Part shown: piece after piece, positions 40,373-49,033 of the stretch | How positions within the stretch are numbered: the stretch's first letter is position 1 | Layout of the letters: each line of letters opens with the position of its first letter | NCBI GenBank assembly: GCA_017617795.1 | Contig: JAFZVM010000013.1 | Coordinates: 1 to 49,134 of the forward strand | Direction: 5' to 3' | Origin: Oscillospiraceae bacterium | Lineage (GTDB): Bacteria; Bacillota; Clostridia; Oscillospirales; Oscillospiraceae | DNA: 49,134 bases | Position numbers and translations under genes: made by a program | Notes under the pieces: generated by a model | The model's input: the letters and a program-made list of their open reading frames with translations, nothing else | Database searches by the model: none | What the model was told of the DNA's origin: nothing

Positions 40373-41047
40373 TCATTGAGCGTCGTCTTTCCGATCATCG
40401 ATCCGGGGAAGCTGCAGGATCCGGATCATGAATTCCTGGATGCGCTGACGGTATGCCGCTTCCCGAAACTCTCTGCAGCGTCCGCGTTCCCGAAAGTACC
40501 GCCGAGGCTGTCTCCTGCGTTCTGTCGGCGGATTGGGAGGCGCAAAACTTCGGGCCTCTGCCGGCTCGTCTTCTCCCGTTCCCGGCAGATCTGTCTCGTC
40601 CGAACAGGCGAAAAGCGCCGGGAACCGGCTGCAGGCCGCCAGCGCCAATTCCAGATCAAAGAGCACCGACAGGCAGATCCGTCCCACGTCCTTGTCGGAT
40701 ACCAGCGGGGGGATCGGACACACCAGCATGATGTCAGCCTCAAACAAATCAAGGTATACCCTGACCCCGGATTCTGTCAGCAGTTCGAAGTTGACCGCAT
40801 TGAGCGCTTCATACAAAGGGAGATCCGGCTCCTCGACACAGTGTGCGAGGTAGACGCACGATTCGATCACATGAAGATCTCCCGTGTCCTGTATCACACG
40901 AAAGAATGCGGTATGAAACCCATGCGAAACAGGACCGCGGATATGAACGGCGATCTCCGCTGTTCCGTCGTCCGCCTCCAGCGTACAGGTCATCCGCGAA
41001 CGGGCTTCGAACGCGCGGCGGATCAGGTCCAGTGTATTTTTGGCCAA
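40373..41047 (-). CDS. hypothetical protein, 224 residues, TTG start
   Basis: The first 145 residues look like an alpha/beta domain (AKNTLDLIRRAFEARSRM, then strands and YEALNAVNFELLTESGVRV), a little like YbjN or type III chaperone-like folds; this is a weak visual impression. The C-terminal 75 residues are basic and probably flexible (Arg/Pro-rich). The start is TTG at 41045-41047 with AAAGGAGG 8 nt ahead; a reading from 41089 has no ribosome binding site. Function unknown. Confidence 0.68.
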   Translation of the reverse strand: MAKNTLDLIRRAFEARSRMTCTLEADDGTAEIAVHIRGPVSHGFHTAFFRVIQDTGDLHVIESCVYLAHCVEEPDLPLYEALNAVNFELLTESGVRVYLDLFEADIMLVCPIPPLVSDKDVGRICLSVLFDLELALAACSRFPALFACSDETDLPGTGEDEPAEARSFAPPNPPTERRRQPRRYFRERGRCREFREAAYRQRIQEFMIRILQLPRIDDRKDDAQ

Positions 41048-41216
41048 GGGAACAGCCTCCTTTCCCGGCAGTGATCCTGGTGGATCCATTTCTCCCGCCC
41101 CATATGCCGCATTCTGAACGGAACATCCTCCTGCGCGCTCACTGCGGCATGCGCGGCGCGTCTTCCCGGTGTAATGCCATTGGCGGATAAACGGTTCCGT
41201 TCACCGGAGCTGCGGA

Positions 41217-42866
41217 TCAGAACGGCAGATCAAAATTGTCGACATCGATGAAATCTTCTTCGACGTACTGCGGGATGCGGAACCGACAGAGCCCCGCCCA
41301 GCGTTCGATCGTTGCCCACAGGCCGCTCTCCCGATCGATGCGGACATTGTGTGCCATGTATGCCTGCACGATCCGCTCATCCCGGACTTCCACTGCCGCC
41401 AGGGCTTTCTCTCCCTTGCAGATCACAAGCACTCTCATTTCAAGCGGTCCATATGATGCCAGGCAATTGTGCAGTGCGCACCCCGCCCGGATGAAATCGC
41501 TCTTCTTGCGGAGCCAGGAAAACAGGAGCCCGTCCACGATCAGATCACGGTACCGGATGCCGATCCTGACGCTCGGGGGATAATACCCGTTTGCAGGCCG
41601 GGGCTCAGCCTGACCTTTTGTCCAGCGCTGCCTTTCGCAGCTTCTGAGGAAATCGCTGCCGGCTGCGTACCGCAAGGCACACGTCCGAAGATTCTCCAGA
41701 TCTTCGGAGTGAGAGATGACGCGCATCAGGCCCCTGGCTCCCTTCACTGCCGCATAGTCCCGAAAATAGATCTCCGCCGCAGGATAAAAATGCAGAAAGA
41801 GCAGGAGATCGCCGGAAACCGGCAGGTCCAGGAAAGCATGAAACTGATCCACGTTGCCGAAAACGTCCCACAGGGATCGGAGTTCCGGCAGGAAGAAAAA
41901 GAGATACGGCATCTCGAAGAGACTGCGGCGGATGCTTTTCTTGTCCGGCAAACCGGACGATTCAAACAAACGTGGCAAGCACCGCGCATCCTGAAGCCTG
42001 CGGGCGGCGGTACGGAAGCTTCGGTCAATGCCGCCGACACCGTCTGTGGGGATCAAATCAAAGAATTCACGATCAAACCCGCGATGGCGGTTGAGCAGGA
42101 GGAACCGGTCCGGTGCGGACAACTCCGGGAGCTCGTAGGGAAGAGGACCGTTCCAGACGGTTTCAAAGGCCTCCGCCAACACCTTTCTCGCCCGTTCGCT
42201 GCGGGTCAGAAGCCAGCAGGTCTTGGAACGCGACCAATCCTTGTTCGGCACAGAAACGTCCCGGATCTCCAATGCATGGCCGCAGTCGTCATATACCGTC
42301 AGCCAGGCCCGCCCCGCGGAGAAGCAGACCGTCTCTCTCAGGGGGAACAAAAGCAGAAATCCTTGCCGGGCTGCATCCTGCAGATACCGGCTGACGTCGA
42401 TCCCCCGGATATCGAAAACCGTGAATCGGATCGTCCCTTTCTCCGTCCGGAGCTCCGCCTGACAGCGGCCATCATCCTTCAGGCTGGTCAAGCCGCAGTG
42501 GGGACACAGGAAGCGCTTTCCGTTCCAGACCCGGTTGAGCTTCAGCTCATTGTCTTCAGTAAACAAGCTGAGGTTGTTCATCCAGGCTTTGATCTCCGAC
42601 TTCGGAATGCAGGCCTCCTGAGGATAACCGACGGTCTCCCCCTTCATGAACCAACCGTAAGCCGGTGTACTGCGCCCGCAGCAGGGGCAGCGCAGAGCAT
42701 CCTTTATCAGAAGGCAGTCCGATTCCCGACGGATCACCGACGTGTAGCGGCGCTGTCTCCCTGTGCTTAGGATCGCCACAGCCTCATCCGGACTTACTGC
42801 CCTGGTCTGGCGCTCAAGCCGAAAACCGCTGGGGACGGAAAATCGGACCGTCTTCATCATCTTCAC
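41217..42866 (-). CDS. PcfJ-like protein with zinc ribbon
   Basis: This 549-residue protein has a pair of CxxC motifs early, CPCCG (about residue 60) and CPHCG (about 120), a typical zinc ribbon. Near the C-terminus a PcfJ-like domain is visible: AGCALHNCLASYG, then VLVICKGEKALAAVEVRDERIVQAYMAHN, matching the Cys/His-x-Tyr and Gln-x-x-x-x-Asn pattern of PcfJ proteins, which are found in plasmid and conjugative-element genes but whose activity is unknown. It is first in the minus-strand run. The start codon is uncertain: GTG at 42866 or ATGs at 42860 and 42857, the last being best placed after AAGGTG. Confidence 0.68.
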   Translation of the reverse strand: MKMMKTVRFSVPSGFRLERQTRAVSPDEAVAILSTGRQRRYTSVIRRESDCLLIKDALRCPCCGRSTPAYGWFMKGETVGYPQEACIPKSEIKAWMNNLSLFTEDNELKLNRVWNGKRFLCPHCGLTSLKDDGRCQAELRTEKGTIRFTVFDIRGIDVSRYLQDAARQGFLLLFPLRETVCFSAGRAWLTVYDDCGHALEIRDVSVPNKDWSRSKTCWLLTRSERARKVLAEAFETVWNGPLPYELPELSAPDRFLLLNRHRGFDREFFDLIPTDGVGGIDRSFRTAARRLQDARCLPRLFESSGLPDKKSIRRSLFEMPYLFFFLPELRSLWDVFGNVDQFHAFLDLPVSGDLLLFLHFYPAAEIYFRDYAAVKGARGLMRVISHSEDLENLRTCALRYAAGSDFLRSCERQRWTKGQAEPRPANGYYPPSVRIGIRYRDLIVDGLLFSWLRKKSDFIRAGCALHNCLASYGPLEMRVLVICKGEKALAAVEVRDERIVQAYMAHNVRIDRESGLWATIERWAGLCRFRIPQYVEEDFIDVDNFDLPF

Positions 42867-42894
42867 CTTCTTTTCCCGGATCCAGAGATTAAAC

Positions 42895-42914
42895 CATCGC
42901 CCGAAAGGGCGATG
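42895..42914 (-). other. leader hairpin with GAAA/TTTC loop ahead of the PcfJ-like gene
   Basis: A perfect 8-bp stem (42895-42902 with 42907-42914), 30 bp before the start. It is followed by no T run on the minus strand. It may protect the transcript or act as an attenuator. Confidence 0.45.
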
Positions 42915-43014
42915 TCTTTACTGCTATACTGGCACTCTATTATTGTAATGGTCAAGCATTATTTTATTTTGTTCTATGTCTTTTTTTATATTTTAGATTT
43001 TATACATGTTACAG

Positions 43015-43043
43015 TTGACTCCATTGGCCTTTCATGATATAAT
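43015..43043 (+). promoter_or_regulatory. sigma-A promoter of the 550-residue gene
   Basis: TTGACT (43015-43020), a 17-bp spacer and a perfect TATAAT (43038-43043). It diverges from the PcfJ-like gene; no equally good minus-strand promoter is visible in the gap of 222 bp. Confidence 0.85.
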
Positions 43044-43088
43044 GTCACGAAATGATCGGACAAACGACAGTGAAACAGGAGGCTCGCC

Positions 43089-44741
43089 ATGAGCAATACC
43101 ATACCGCTGAATGATCCGCTGAATCTGCGGGATTTTATCGCAAGGCTCACCGATACCATCCGGGAGAAAGGCGGTCCGGACCCAGCGCCGAAGAGCATCG
43201 TCGGGTTCCTCGCCCTGATCCTGCCGAATCCGGATGCCGCTGATGCGCAGAAGGACGGCGGCGTTTCCCCGGCGGAATCCGATACCTCCAAGTCGACAAA
43301 GCCTACCAACGTCACGACGATGCAGAGGCTGCTTTCCGGCAACATTCCCTACAGCACGAAAGCAGTCCAGGCGATGGCCGACGAGATCTGCTCGGGAAGC
43401 AGAGACGCAGAATTGCTGGAAAGTATGGCCGTCGTTGCCAACGCGATCCTGGGAAGCTCCGAAGGAGCGGATTATTTCAAAAACCGATTATACCCGCTGA
43501 TCAGTTTTCGCTTCTTTTCCGACGAAGAGCTGCAGACACTCAAGTCCCTGCTGGAGGAAAAGGACTATCCCCGATTCCTCCTGGCCCTTCTGAAGCACGG
43601 GTTCGGCAGCTTATACAATCTGCCCTGTTTCTTTTCACAGCGAATGTTTGAGGAAGCCGTCACCTGCGATTTTGACTCCCCCCACCGATACGCCCTGATG
43701 AAAGCCGCTGCGGATAATGGATCCCGCGACGCGGCGCTGGAATATGCCAATTACCTGGCCCGTCATCCCAATTCCGGCGCGGACGAGTATTTCTTAATGG
43801 CGATCCCCAGACCTTCGGCGGTCTGGGCCATTGCATACCAGCTGGAGATCGGGTGGATCAGCCGGGATGGGCTGCCTCGATTCCAAAACGCTTTCCGGGT
43901 GGATGAAAAGCTCAACGGTCCGGAGTTCGAGCCATATCGTCAGGAATTGGAAGGGATCGTTTACGGCGGACAGGATCAGGAAATGAAGGAGACGATGCTA
44001 TACATATACAGGGTGTATTTCTACCTGGCTTACACGGATTACTTTAAGGGCTTTCACAGCATGGCCAAGCAGCTGGAGACCGGTACGATCCGGTTCGAAG
44101 GTCCCGGCAGCGCCGAAAAAACCGCCCGTCTGCGAAAAAAATACCGGGATGCCTCCATCAGGGCTTCCGTCGTGATCTCCAGCATGTCCGAGGGGAATTA
44201 TCTGCTGCAGAAACAGATGGAGGAAGGAAAATACGATCCCGGCTCTGAGGCGGAACGCAGATCTCTTGAACTGCTGGAGCTTGGGGCGGAAATGGATCTT
44301 CTGTACGGCAATTATCATTTGGGCGAATACTACGAATACGTCAGCCGCAGGGATCCGGAGAAACCGGAATCCAGAAAGATTGCCAACGCTTTCTATATGC
44401 GGGCGGCACAGCTGGATACGGACGGGACCGGCCGCCAGGGCAAGCTGTGGCTGAAGCTGGGTCTGGTTTCGGATTCCCCGGAGGAAAAGCGGAAATATTT
44501 CGAGATGGCGCTGGACGCCAGGCAATGGGACGCCGCGTATTACCTGGCGGATATGGAGATGAACCGGTATATGTCAGGCGGGGAATCGGCGATGCTCCAT
44601 CTGTACAGTTCATATAAGTATCTGAGAGAATACCTGCCCATGATCTCCGGTGAAAACCGCAGGATGGCAGATCTTCTGTATCGCGGCCTGTGTTCTTTAT
44701 TTGAAGAGAACAGCAAAAACAAAACGGGATCGCAGACGTAA
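43089..44741 (+). CDS. helical-repeat (Sel1/TPR-like) protein
   Basis: This 550-residue protein is mostly alpha-helical. The C-terminal two-thirds have Sel1-like features: AAADNGSRDAALEYANYLA, GNYHLGEYYEYVSRRDPEKPE, AFYMRAAQLDTDGTGR, KLWLKLGLVSDSPEE and YYLADMEM. The N-terminal 110 residues include LSGNIPYSTKAVQAMADEI, which may be a small helix-turn-helix, so a sensor or regulator is possible. No signal peptide or membrane helix; cytoplasmic. The start follows AGGAGG by 6 nt. Function unknown. Confidence 0.72.
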   Translation: MSNTIPLNDPLNLRDFIARLTDTIREKGGPDPAPKSIVGFLALILPNPDAADAQKDGGVSPAESDTSKSTKPTNVTTMQRLLSGNIPYSTKAVQAMADEICSGSRDAELLESMAVVANAILGSSEGADYFKNRLYPLISFRFFSDEELQTLKSLLEEKDYPRFLLALLKHGFGSLYNLPCFFSQRMFEEAVTCDFDSPHRYALMKAAADNGSRDAALEYANYLARHPNSGADEYFLMAIPRPSAVWAIAYQLEIGWISRDGLPRFQNAFRVDEKLNGPEFEPYRQELEGIVYGGQDQEMKETMLYIYRVYFYLAYTDYFKGFHSMAKQLETGTIRFEGPGSAEKTARLRKKYRDASIRASVVISSMSEGNYLLQKQMEEGKYDPGSEAERRSLELLELGAEMDLLYGNYHLGEYYEYVSRRDPEKPESRKIANAFYMRAAQLDTDGTGRQGKLWLKLGLVSDSPEEKRKYFEMALDARQWDAAYYLADMEMNRYMSGGESAMLHLYSSYKYLREYLPMISGENRRMADLLYRGLCSLFEENSKNKTGSQT

Positions 44742-44786
44742 GTATTTGTCCGGCGATCTCCGATCTCGTTCACATGAGGGCGAAAC

Positions 44787-45230
44787 ATGGTTGTAAGGAT
44801 TAACCACACGAATGGCTCGACGGTCAAAACCAAAGAATGCCGCAGCGTGATCCGCGTTTCTGCAAGCCCCGATCAACGATACGCCGTGGCGGAAACTTCT
44901 CCGGGTGTCTTTGTGGCAATGAAAGTGACGTTGCTGGACGGGGATCTGCTGATCGGGGAATTTGTCAACTCCTGCGTATATTCCGATGACACGCCGATGC
45001 TGAACAGCATTTTCGTCGATTGGGGATGTATTGGATTCGGTTTTTGCAAGCTGATCCTTTGGGCACCCGAATGTGTCAATGAATTTGGAGGATTTGAAAA
45101 GACCATCGAGCGATTCTATTTTGATTGGGAGCTGTACAAAACCTGCTACGAGAAACTGCATGGAGTTCCCTGCAAAAAGAAATCCCCAAACGCCGGATCG
45201 GCTTGGGATCGCCAATCACGGATCTTCTGA
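44787..45230 (+). CDS. hypothetical protein, 147 residues
   Basis: I do not recognise this protein. It is mixed alpha/beta with six Cys residues (CRS, CVY, GCIGFGFC, CVN, CYE, CKK) and aromatic Trp/Phe blocks (FVDWGCIGFGF, ERFYFDWELY). There is a weak ribosome binding site (GAGGG) 6 nt ahead, and it lies 45 bp after the helical-repeat gene, so co-transcription is likely. Confidence 0.6.
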   Translation: MVVRINHTNGSTVKTKECRSVIRVSASPDQRYAVAETSPGVFVAMKVTLLDGDLLIGEFVNSCVYSDDTPMLNSIFVDWGCIGFGFCKLILWAPECVNEFGGFEKTIERFYFDWELYKTCYEKLHGVPCKKKSPNAGSAWDRQSRIF

Positions 45231-45317
45231 GGATCGTGGAACATAGAAGCCCTGTGAGGAGGCAGACAGGACCTGTCAACACGGGGAACGTTTCATCGTG
45301 ACGCTGAAGAGGCGGAT

Positions 45318-46295
45318 ATGCTGGGGAGTGCGAAGGATCCCGTATCAGACAGCAGCACAAGGGAGTGGCGATCTTTGAAATCTGCATTGACGACCGAGAG
45401 CGTAAAGGATACGCTGGAAAAGACGTTTCAGGAATTCAATCACATCGGAGAATCATATCGGAGGGGATTCTTAAACGACTCCGATTTCCTGTATGGGATG
45501 GAACAGGCGTTATACCGCGGCTTTTGGAGTTTTCTGAGCGCCAACGGGATAGAATTGCGCATCAATGAGGCGAACTATCCATCGTTTGCAAAAGAGTACC
45601 GAGCCTGTTTCGATGGTGTTGACGAGGAGGGTCACAGCCAGCATTCCTGGTTTTGCGACCGCAGAGATCCCACCGGTGAAGCATCTGCGAATGACAGCAG
45701 AATGATTTTTAACCTGATGGGAAAATACCATATGGGGCCGGATTATTTTGAGCCTATCCCGGAGGACATTCCCAGATACAGCCTTCACGGGATCCATCAA
45801 TATCATTCTGCCGGAGTTTGCGGCACGGATTTCAACTGTGTTGATGACGGAGGTTTGTTGTCGGACGATCGTCCGGTGGGAAAAACGTTCCGGCTGAAAA
45901 ACGATCTCGGCCTGGAAGCGGTGCTCACGATCAAAGAGGACCGCAGGAACGGGAACCGAAGCGGCATGGATTTTGATGAACTGGTTATTTCGTCAGATAA
46001 AGGTACAGAAGTTCTCTTAGCTGAGTTCCTCGCTGAAGGGTATATCGAAGGATATACTGCCAAAGAGCGAACCGGTAATCCGGATATCCTGGTAAGGCTT
46101 CAAAACAAAGGGAAACAAGTTTGCTGGCTGGCATATTGGAGAGATTCCAACGACGAAAAAGCATTTTTGGATTATCCGCTGTGGCAAAGCAATTTTGACT
46201 GGGATTCGCAAAAAATCCTCAGACAAAGGCAGCTGTTGGCGCCTTTCTTCAATGCATTTAAGATAAAGAATCAGACGCCGAATCCGGATGCCTGA
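45318..46295 (+). CDS. hypothetical protein, about 306-325 residues
   Basis: I do not recognise this protein. It has a helical N-terminal half with FNHIGESYRRGFLNDSDFLYGM, a Gly/Asp/Cys-rich middle (GVCGTDFNCVDDGGLLSDDRPVG) and a mixed C-terminal part with VCWLAYWRDSNDEKAF. The start could be ATG at 45318 (AAGAGG 5 nt ahead) or TTG at 45375 (AAGGGAG 9 nt ahead); the shorter one gives 306 residues. No signal peptide. It lies 87 bp after its neighbour in the same direction. Confidence 0.6.
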   Translation: MLGSAKDPVSDSSTREWRSLKSALTTESVKDTLEKTFQEFNHIGESYRRGFLNDSDFLYGMEQALYRGFWSFLSANGIELRINEANYPSFAKEYRACFDGVDEEGHSQHSWFCDRRDPTGEASANDSRMIFNLMGKYHMGPDYFEPIPEDIPRYSLHGIHQYHSAGVCGTDFNCVDDGGLLSDDRPVGKTFRLKNDLGLEAVLTIKEDRRNGNRSGMDFDELVISSDKGTEVLLAEFLAEGYIEGYTAKERTGNPDILVRLQNKGKQVCWLAYWRDSNDEKAFLDYPLWQSNFDWDSQKILRQRQLLAPFFNAFKIKNQTPNPDA

Positions 46296-46651
46296 GGCTG
46301 GTTCTCCCGAAGGCGCTGCGGCTGGCTGCAAGCCAGTATTCTCAGGTCCGGGGAGCTCACCCGGGGAGAATATGACCACTGGCGATAATGCTGCCGGAGT
46401 ACGACAAGAGCCATTTGTGAGTACGGTCCCACTATTTGTATAGACTTGCCCTGGATAGTTGAATATTCATATTGCTCGAGTAATCGTTTCCCAAACCAAT
46501 AATCTTCCGACGCAAAAAAACTTTGATCTCATTTACACAGAGCTAGTATTTCCCTGCGTGAAGCTGATCGAAGGTATTTAACTGGACGAAGCCTAATAAT
46601 ACAAAGGTAGTTAGCCACGCCACCTTTAACTAGCAGAAGGAGAAGAAGAGC
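46296..46651. other. gap of 356 bp with no gene seen
   Basis: The left part (46296-46375) has several short GC-rich inverted repeats (such as CTGGCT/AGCCAG near 46331) and a CCGGGGAGC-type dyad, perhaps a degenerate terminator. The right part is AT-rich and must hold the promoter of the 46652 gene, but no clear -10/-35 pair stands out. An imperfect dyad of AAAGGT and ACCTTT lies at about 46602-46627. I see no coding frame with a ribosome binding site. Confidence 0.5.
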
Positions 46652-47902
46652 ATGAGTGAGTATGGGTTTTCTGGCGAAATGAATCTTGACACATGGAATT
46701 CAGGTACAAATCGTGCTTATAAAGCGATGGACAGAGGTGATGTGGATAGAGCCATTCGAGAAGCTAGACTTGTTGAGGATAGCTACCTGAAACACCGGCG
46801 TGGTACTGACAAGTGGAATAAATTAGTTACTATTGTGACTGCAGTTATTATCGTAATGGCAATTGTATTGGGCATTGCCTCTGGTTCTTGGATAGCTGCA
46901 ATCATCGTAGGCGTTATCGGGTTTGCATTCTGTGGTTTTCTTAACAGCAAAATAGTTGACAAAAGAATAGCGGTAGATAATGCCTTCTATGATAGTTATG
47001 AAAATCTCGTAGAAGCGATAAACCAGTTTTCCACTGCCGCCCGTGTCAACCTAGACGATCCCACCTCCGCTACCGCCCGTGTCAAACCAGACGATCCCAC
47101 CACCGCTGCCGACCATGTCAAACCAGACAATCCCACCTCCGCTGGCGCCCGTGGGCAAGCGAAAAGTCGATGGATCCCCTTAGTCTGCTTAGTCCTGATC
47201 CTGGTGACTGCCGTGGTGCTGTACTTTACCGGGATTTTTGAAAACTCCTCCGGACTGAAACCACCCGCCTCCCCGGTCAGCGCTGCCGCGACACCTGCGC
47301 CAGACTCGAAACTCCGTCCGGGGATCGCCACCCCAAAGGTCACCCCGGAATCAACACCGAAAGTCACCGCGGAACCAATGCCCCATGACACCCCCGTCGT
47401 TACCGAATCACAGAATGGTAACCAGCATTCAACCCACGAGAAGGATCCCGACAGCGCGATCGGCTCGATCACAATATTGGTCCATGCCCTTCGGCTCAGG
47501 CAGTCTCCCAGCACTGATGGGAAGGAGTTGGGCAAGACAACAAAGGGGGAAAAATTCCAGGTTTTTGAAATCGTACATACGGATGAATATACCTGGTACA
47601 GAATAGGAGCGGATTTCTGGGTTGCGGACAAAGATGGCAATTACGTCTCTTTTTCGGATGATGCTTCTCCGACAAGCTGGGACCTGACCCATTCCTTGGG
47701 AACCATTAAGATCCTGGTCGATACGCTTAAAATCAGGACAGCTCCAAGCACCCACGCAGAAGAAACTATCTGGACAGCAAAGGGTGACGTGTACCGAGTC
47801 TATGAGGTCACTTCAGCGGACGGATACACTTGGTACAGAGCCGGACCGGAAGCATGGATCGCGGACAAGGAAGGGAAATACGTTCTTTTCACCGAGCATT
47901 AA
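46652..47902 (+). CDS. membrane protein with two extracellular SH3b domains
   Basis: This 416-residue protein has an N-terminal helical cytoplasmic part (to about residue 60), a hairpin of two membrane helices (about 64-100), a linker with three 12-residue repeats (at 131-166), a third helix (WIPLVCLVLILVTAVVLYF, about 175-195), a Pro/Thr-rich stalk with P-K-V-T repeats, and two SH3b domains (about 275-335 and 345-410: HALRLRQSPS, DTLKIRTAPS, YTWYRIG, YTWYRAG). The SH3 pair is very similar to that of the 15336 lipoprotein, so they are paralogues. SH3b domains bind peptidoglycan stem peptides or ligands at the wall. Ribosome binding site AGAAGGAGAAG. It is AT-rich at the 5' end. Confidence 0.78.
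   Translation: MSEYGFSGEMNLDTWNSGTNRAYKAMDRGDVDRAIREARLVEDSYLKHRRGTDKWNKLVTIVTAVIIVMAIVLGIASGSWIAAIIVGVIGFAFCGFLNSKIVDKRIAVDNAFYDSYENLVEAINQFSTAARVNLDDPTSATARVKPDDPTTAADHVKPDNPTSAGARGQAKSRWIPLVCLVLILVTAVVLYFTGIFENSSGLKPPASPVSAAATPAPDSKLRPGIATPKVTPESTPKVTAEPMPHDTPVVTESQNGNQHSTHEKDPDSAIGSITILVHALRLRQSPSTDGKELGKTTKGEKFQVFEIVHTDEYTWYRIGADFWVADKDGNYVSFSDDASPTSWDLTHSLGTIKILVDTLKIRTAPSTHAEETIWTAKGDVYRVYEVTSADGYTWYRAGPEAWIADKEGKYVLFTEH
47042..47149 (+). repeat. three copies of a 36-bp in-frame repeat
   Basis: Units at 47042-47077, 47078-47113 and 47114-47149 encode V-x-x-D-D/N-P-T-S/T-A-x-x-x variants between the second and third membrane helices of the SH3b membrane protein. The copies differ at a few bases, so expansion is recent but not fresh; copy number could vary among strains. 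Confidence 0.85.
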
Positions 47903-48229
47903 CCAGACGGCCGATCTAGGCACGCCGGGAGTCGCAAATCATGTATTTCATTGAAATGCCGTGAGCTTCAAATTATCGGGCAGATTGAAGAGGCATACCA
48001 GCTATGAGAGAATGAATTGGGGCTCTATTAGACTTCCATAGAGTCGATTTGTCACGTTTTGAGGGCACAGATAGCTCCGTCTATGGCAAGTGTTTTGAAC
48101 TGGACATATGTTTAAGGCCACGCTTTTGCCATCATACATATTTCAAAGTCAGTTAGCCATGCTATTTTCAGAAAAGTATATCTTTTAAAAATGATTGGTG
48201 CTGTCAAACCGAATATTAGGAGGATGGAT
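47903..48229. other. AT-rich gap of 327 bp with no gene seen
   Basis: No credible frame with a ribosome binding site. A broken small gene starts at 48230 with AGGAGG just ahead. The composition (about 42% GC by eye) matches the flanking accessory genes rather than the core. Confidence 0.5.
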
Positions 48230-48320
48230 ATGAGCTGCCCTTATTATTTGGTACAATAATCACTATGCGTGCAGGAAGTCTGGCAAGGATGTCAACGAGG
48301 ATATAGAGGGTAGTTATTGA
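48230..48320 (+). pseudogene. frameshifted small Cys-rich protein gene
   Basis: A strong ribosome binding site (AGGAGG) precedes ATG at 48230, but the frame stops after nine codons (MSCPYYLVQ). Deleting one T in the run near 48247-48249 restores a frame reading MSCPYYWYNNHYACRKSG, then KDVNEDIEGSY and a stop at 48318-48320. The CPYYW...YACRKSGKDVNED pattern is like small zinc-ribbon-type proteins common in Clostridia, so this is a decayed member with a single-base frameshift and a truncated end. Confidence 0.7.
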
Positions 48321-48359
48321 ATTCTAAAAGTTCACAAATAGCAAATAGGAGGCTAAGAA

Positions 48360-48881
48360 ATGATCGACAATTCTTCTGACAAAGGCTATATTACTGTTGT
48401 AACCAAAAAAGGAGATGATGGGAAACACCTCTGTGAGATTGGGTTTACAAAGGGACCGGACGAAGAATCATTCTATGTTGACTATGAAAATGGTGAAATA
48501 TTCATAGACTATAGTGATGGCAAAGAAATCATTGGTACATATGAGTCTACTCCGAGCAGTCAATACGGTGCCAGAGTATTTGATTATCCCTCAAATCGGT
48601 TAATTGGGCTTGTTGGCAATGAACTGATATATTTTTATAAGGGTAAAGATGCAGACAGAATCATCCTTGACGGGGCGTGCTTAGCCGATTACTCTGGAGC
48701 TGGAAGCATTTCTTTACACGGGCATCCTCTAGATGACTTTGGCCTTATTAATGGAGGGGAGATAGGAGGAGCGGCTGCCTTCGTAGCGCTATTCTATAGT
48801 TACAAGTTTATCGGCGTGTTCCGAGATTATTTTGAAATGGATGAGAGTTCATTCAAGATTAAATACGCTTCCCTCTTATGA
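48360..48881 (+). CDS. hypothetical protein, 173 residues
   Basis: I do not recognise this protein. The N-terminal half is beta-rich (YITVVTKKGDDG, FYVDYENGEIFIDYSDG); the C-terminal part has one hydrophobic stretch (GGAAAFVALFYSYKFIGVF) that may be membrane-associated. The start has AATAGGAGG 7 nt ahead. It is AT-rich (about 40% GC), like the genes left of it and unlike the core. It lies just before the left end of an IS element. Confidence 0.65.
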   Translation: MIDNSSDKGYITVVTKKGDDGKHLCEIGFTKGPDEESFYVDYENGEIFIDYSDGKEIIGTYESTPSSQYGARVFDYPSNRLIGLVGNELIYFYKGKDADRIILDGACLADYSGAGSISLHGHPLDDFGLINGGEIGGAAAFVALFYSYKFIGVFRDYFEMDESSFKIKYASLL

Positions 48882-48909
48882 TATGATTCTGAGTTCAATC
48901 GAATTGTTA

Positions 48910-48979
48910 GCGTCGAGCGATTTCAACCAATGTGCGTCGGGTGAAATCAACCAAAATCCGGTCGGGTAATTTCAACCAA
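48910..48979 (+). repeat. three terminal direct repeats of the IS element
   Basis: Copies at about 48910-48930, 48934-48954 and 48960-48979 share CGTCG-(A/G)G-x-G/A-A-T-T/A-TCAACCAA. They are the expected transposase-binding sites of an IS21-type left end. Confidence 0.8.
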
Positions 48980-49033
48980 AGGTCTTCATAGCGGTATACT
49001 GGAGCCATAAACGGCCCAGGGAAAGGAAGTGCT

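Noticed and set aside
47042-47149. CRISPR-like array at the 36-bp repeats
   Set aside because: The repeats are directly adjacent with no spacers and keep a reading frame; they are a coding repeat.
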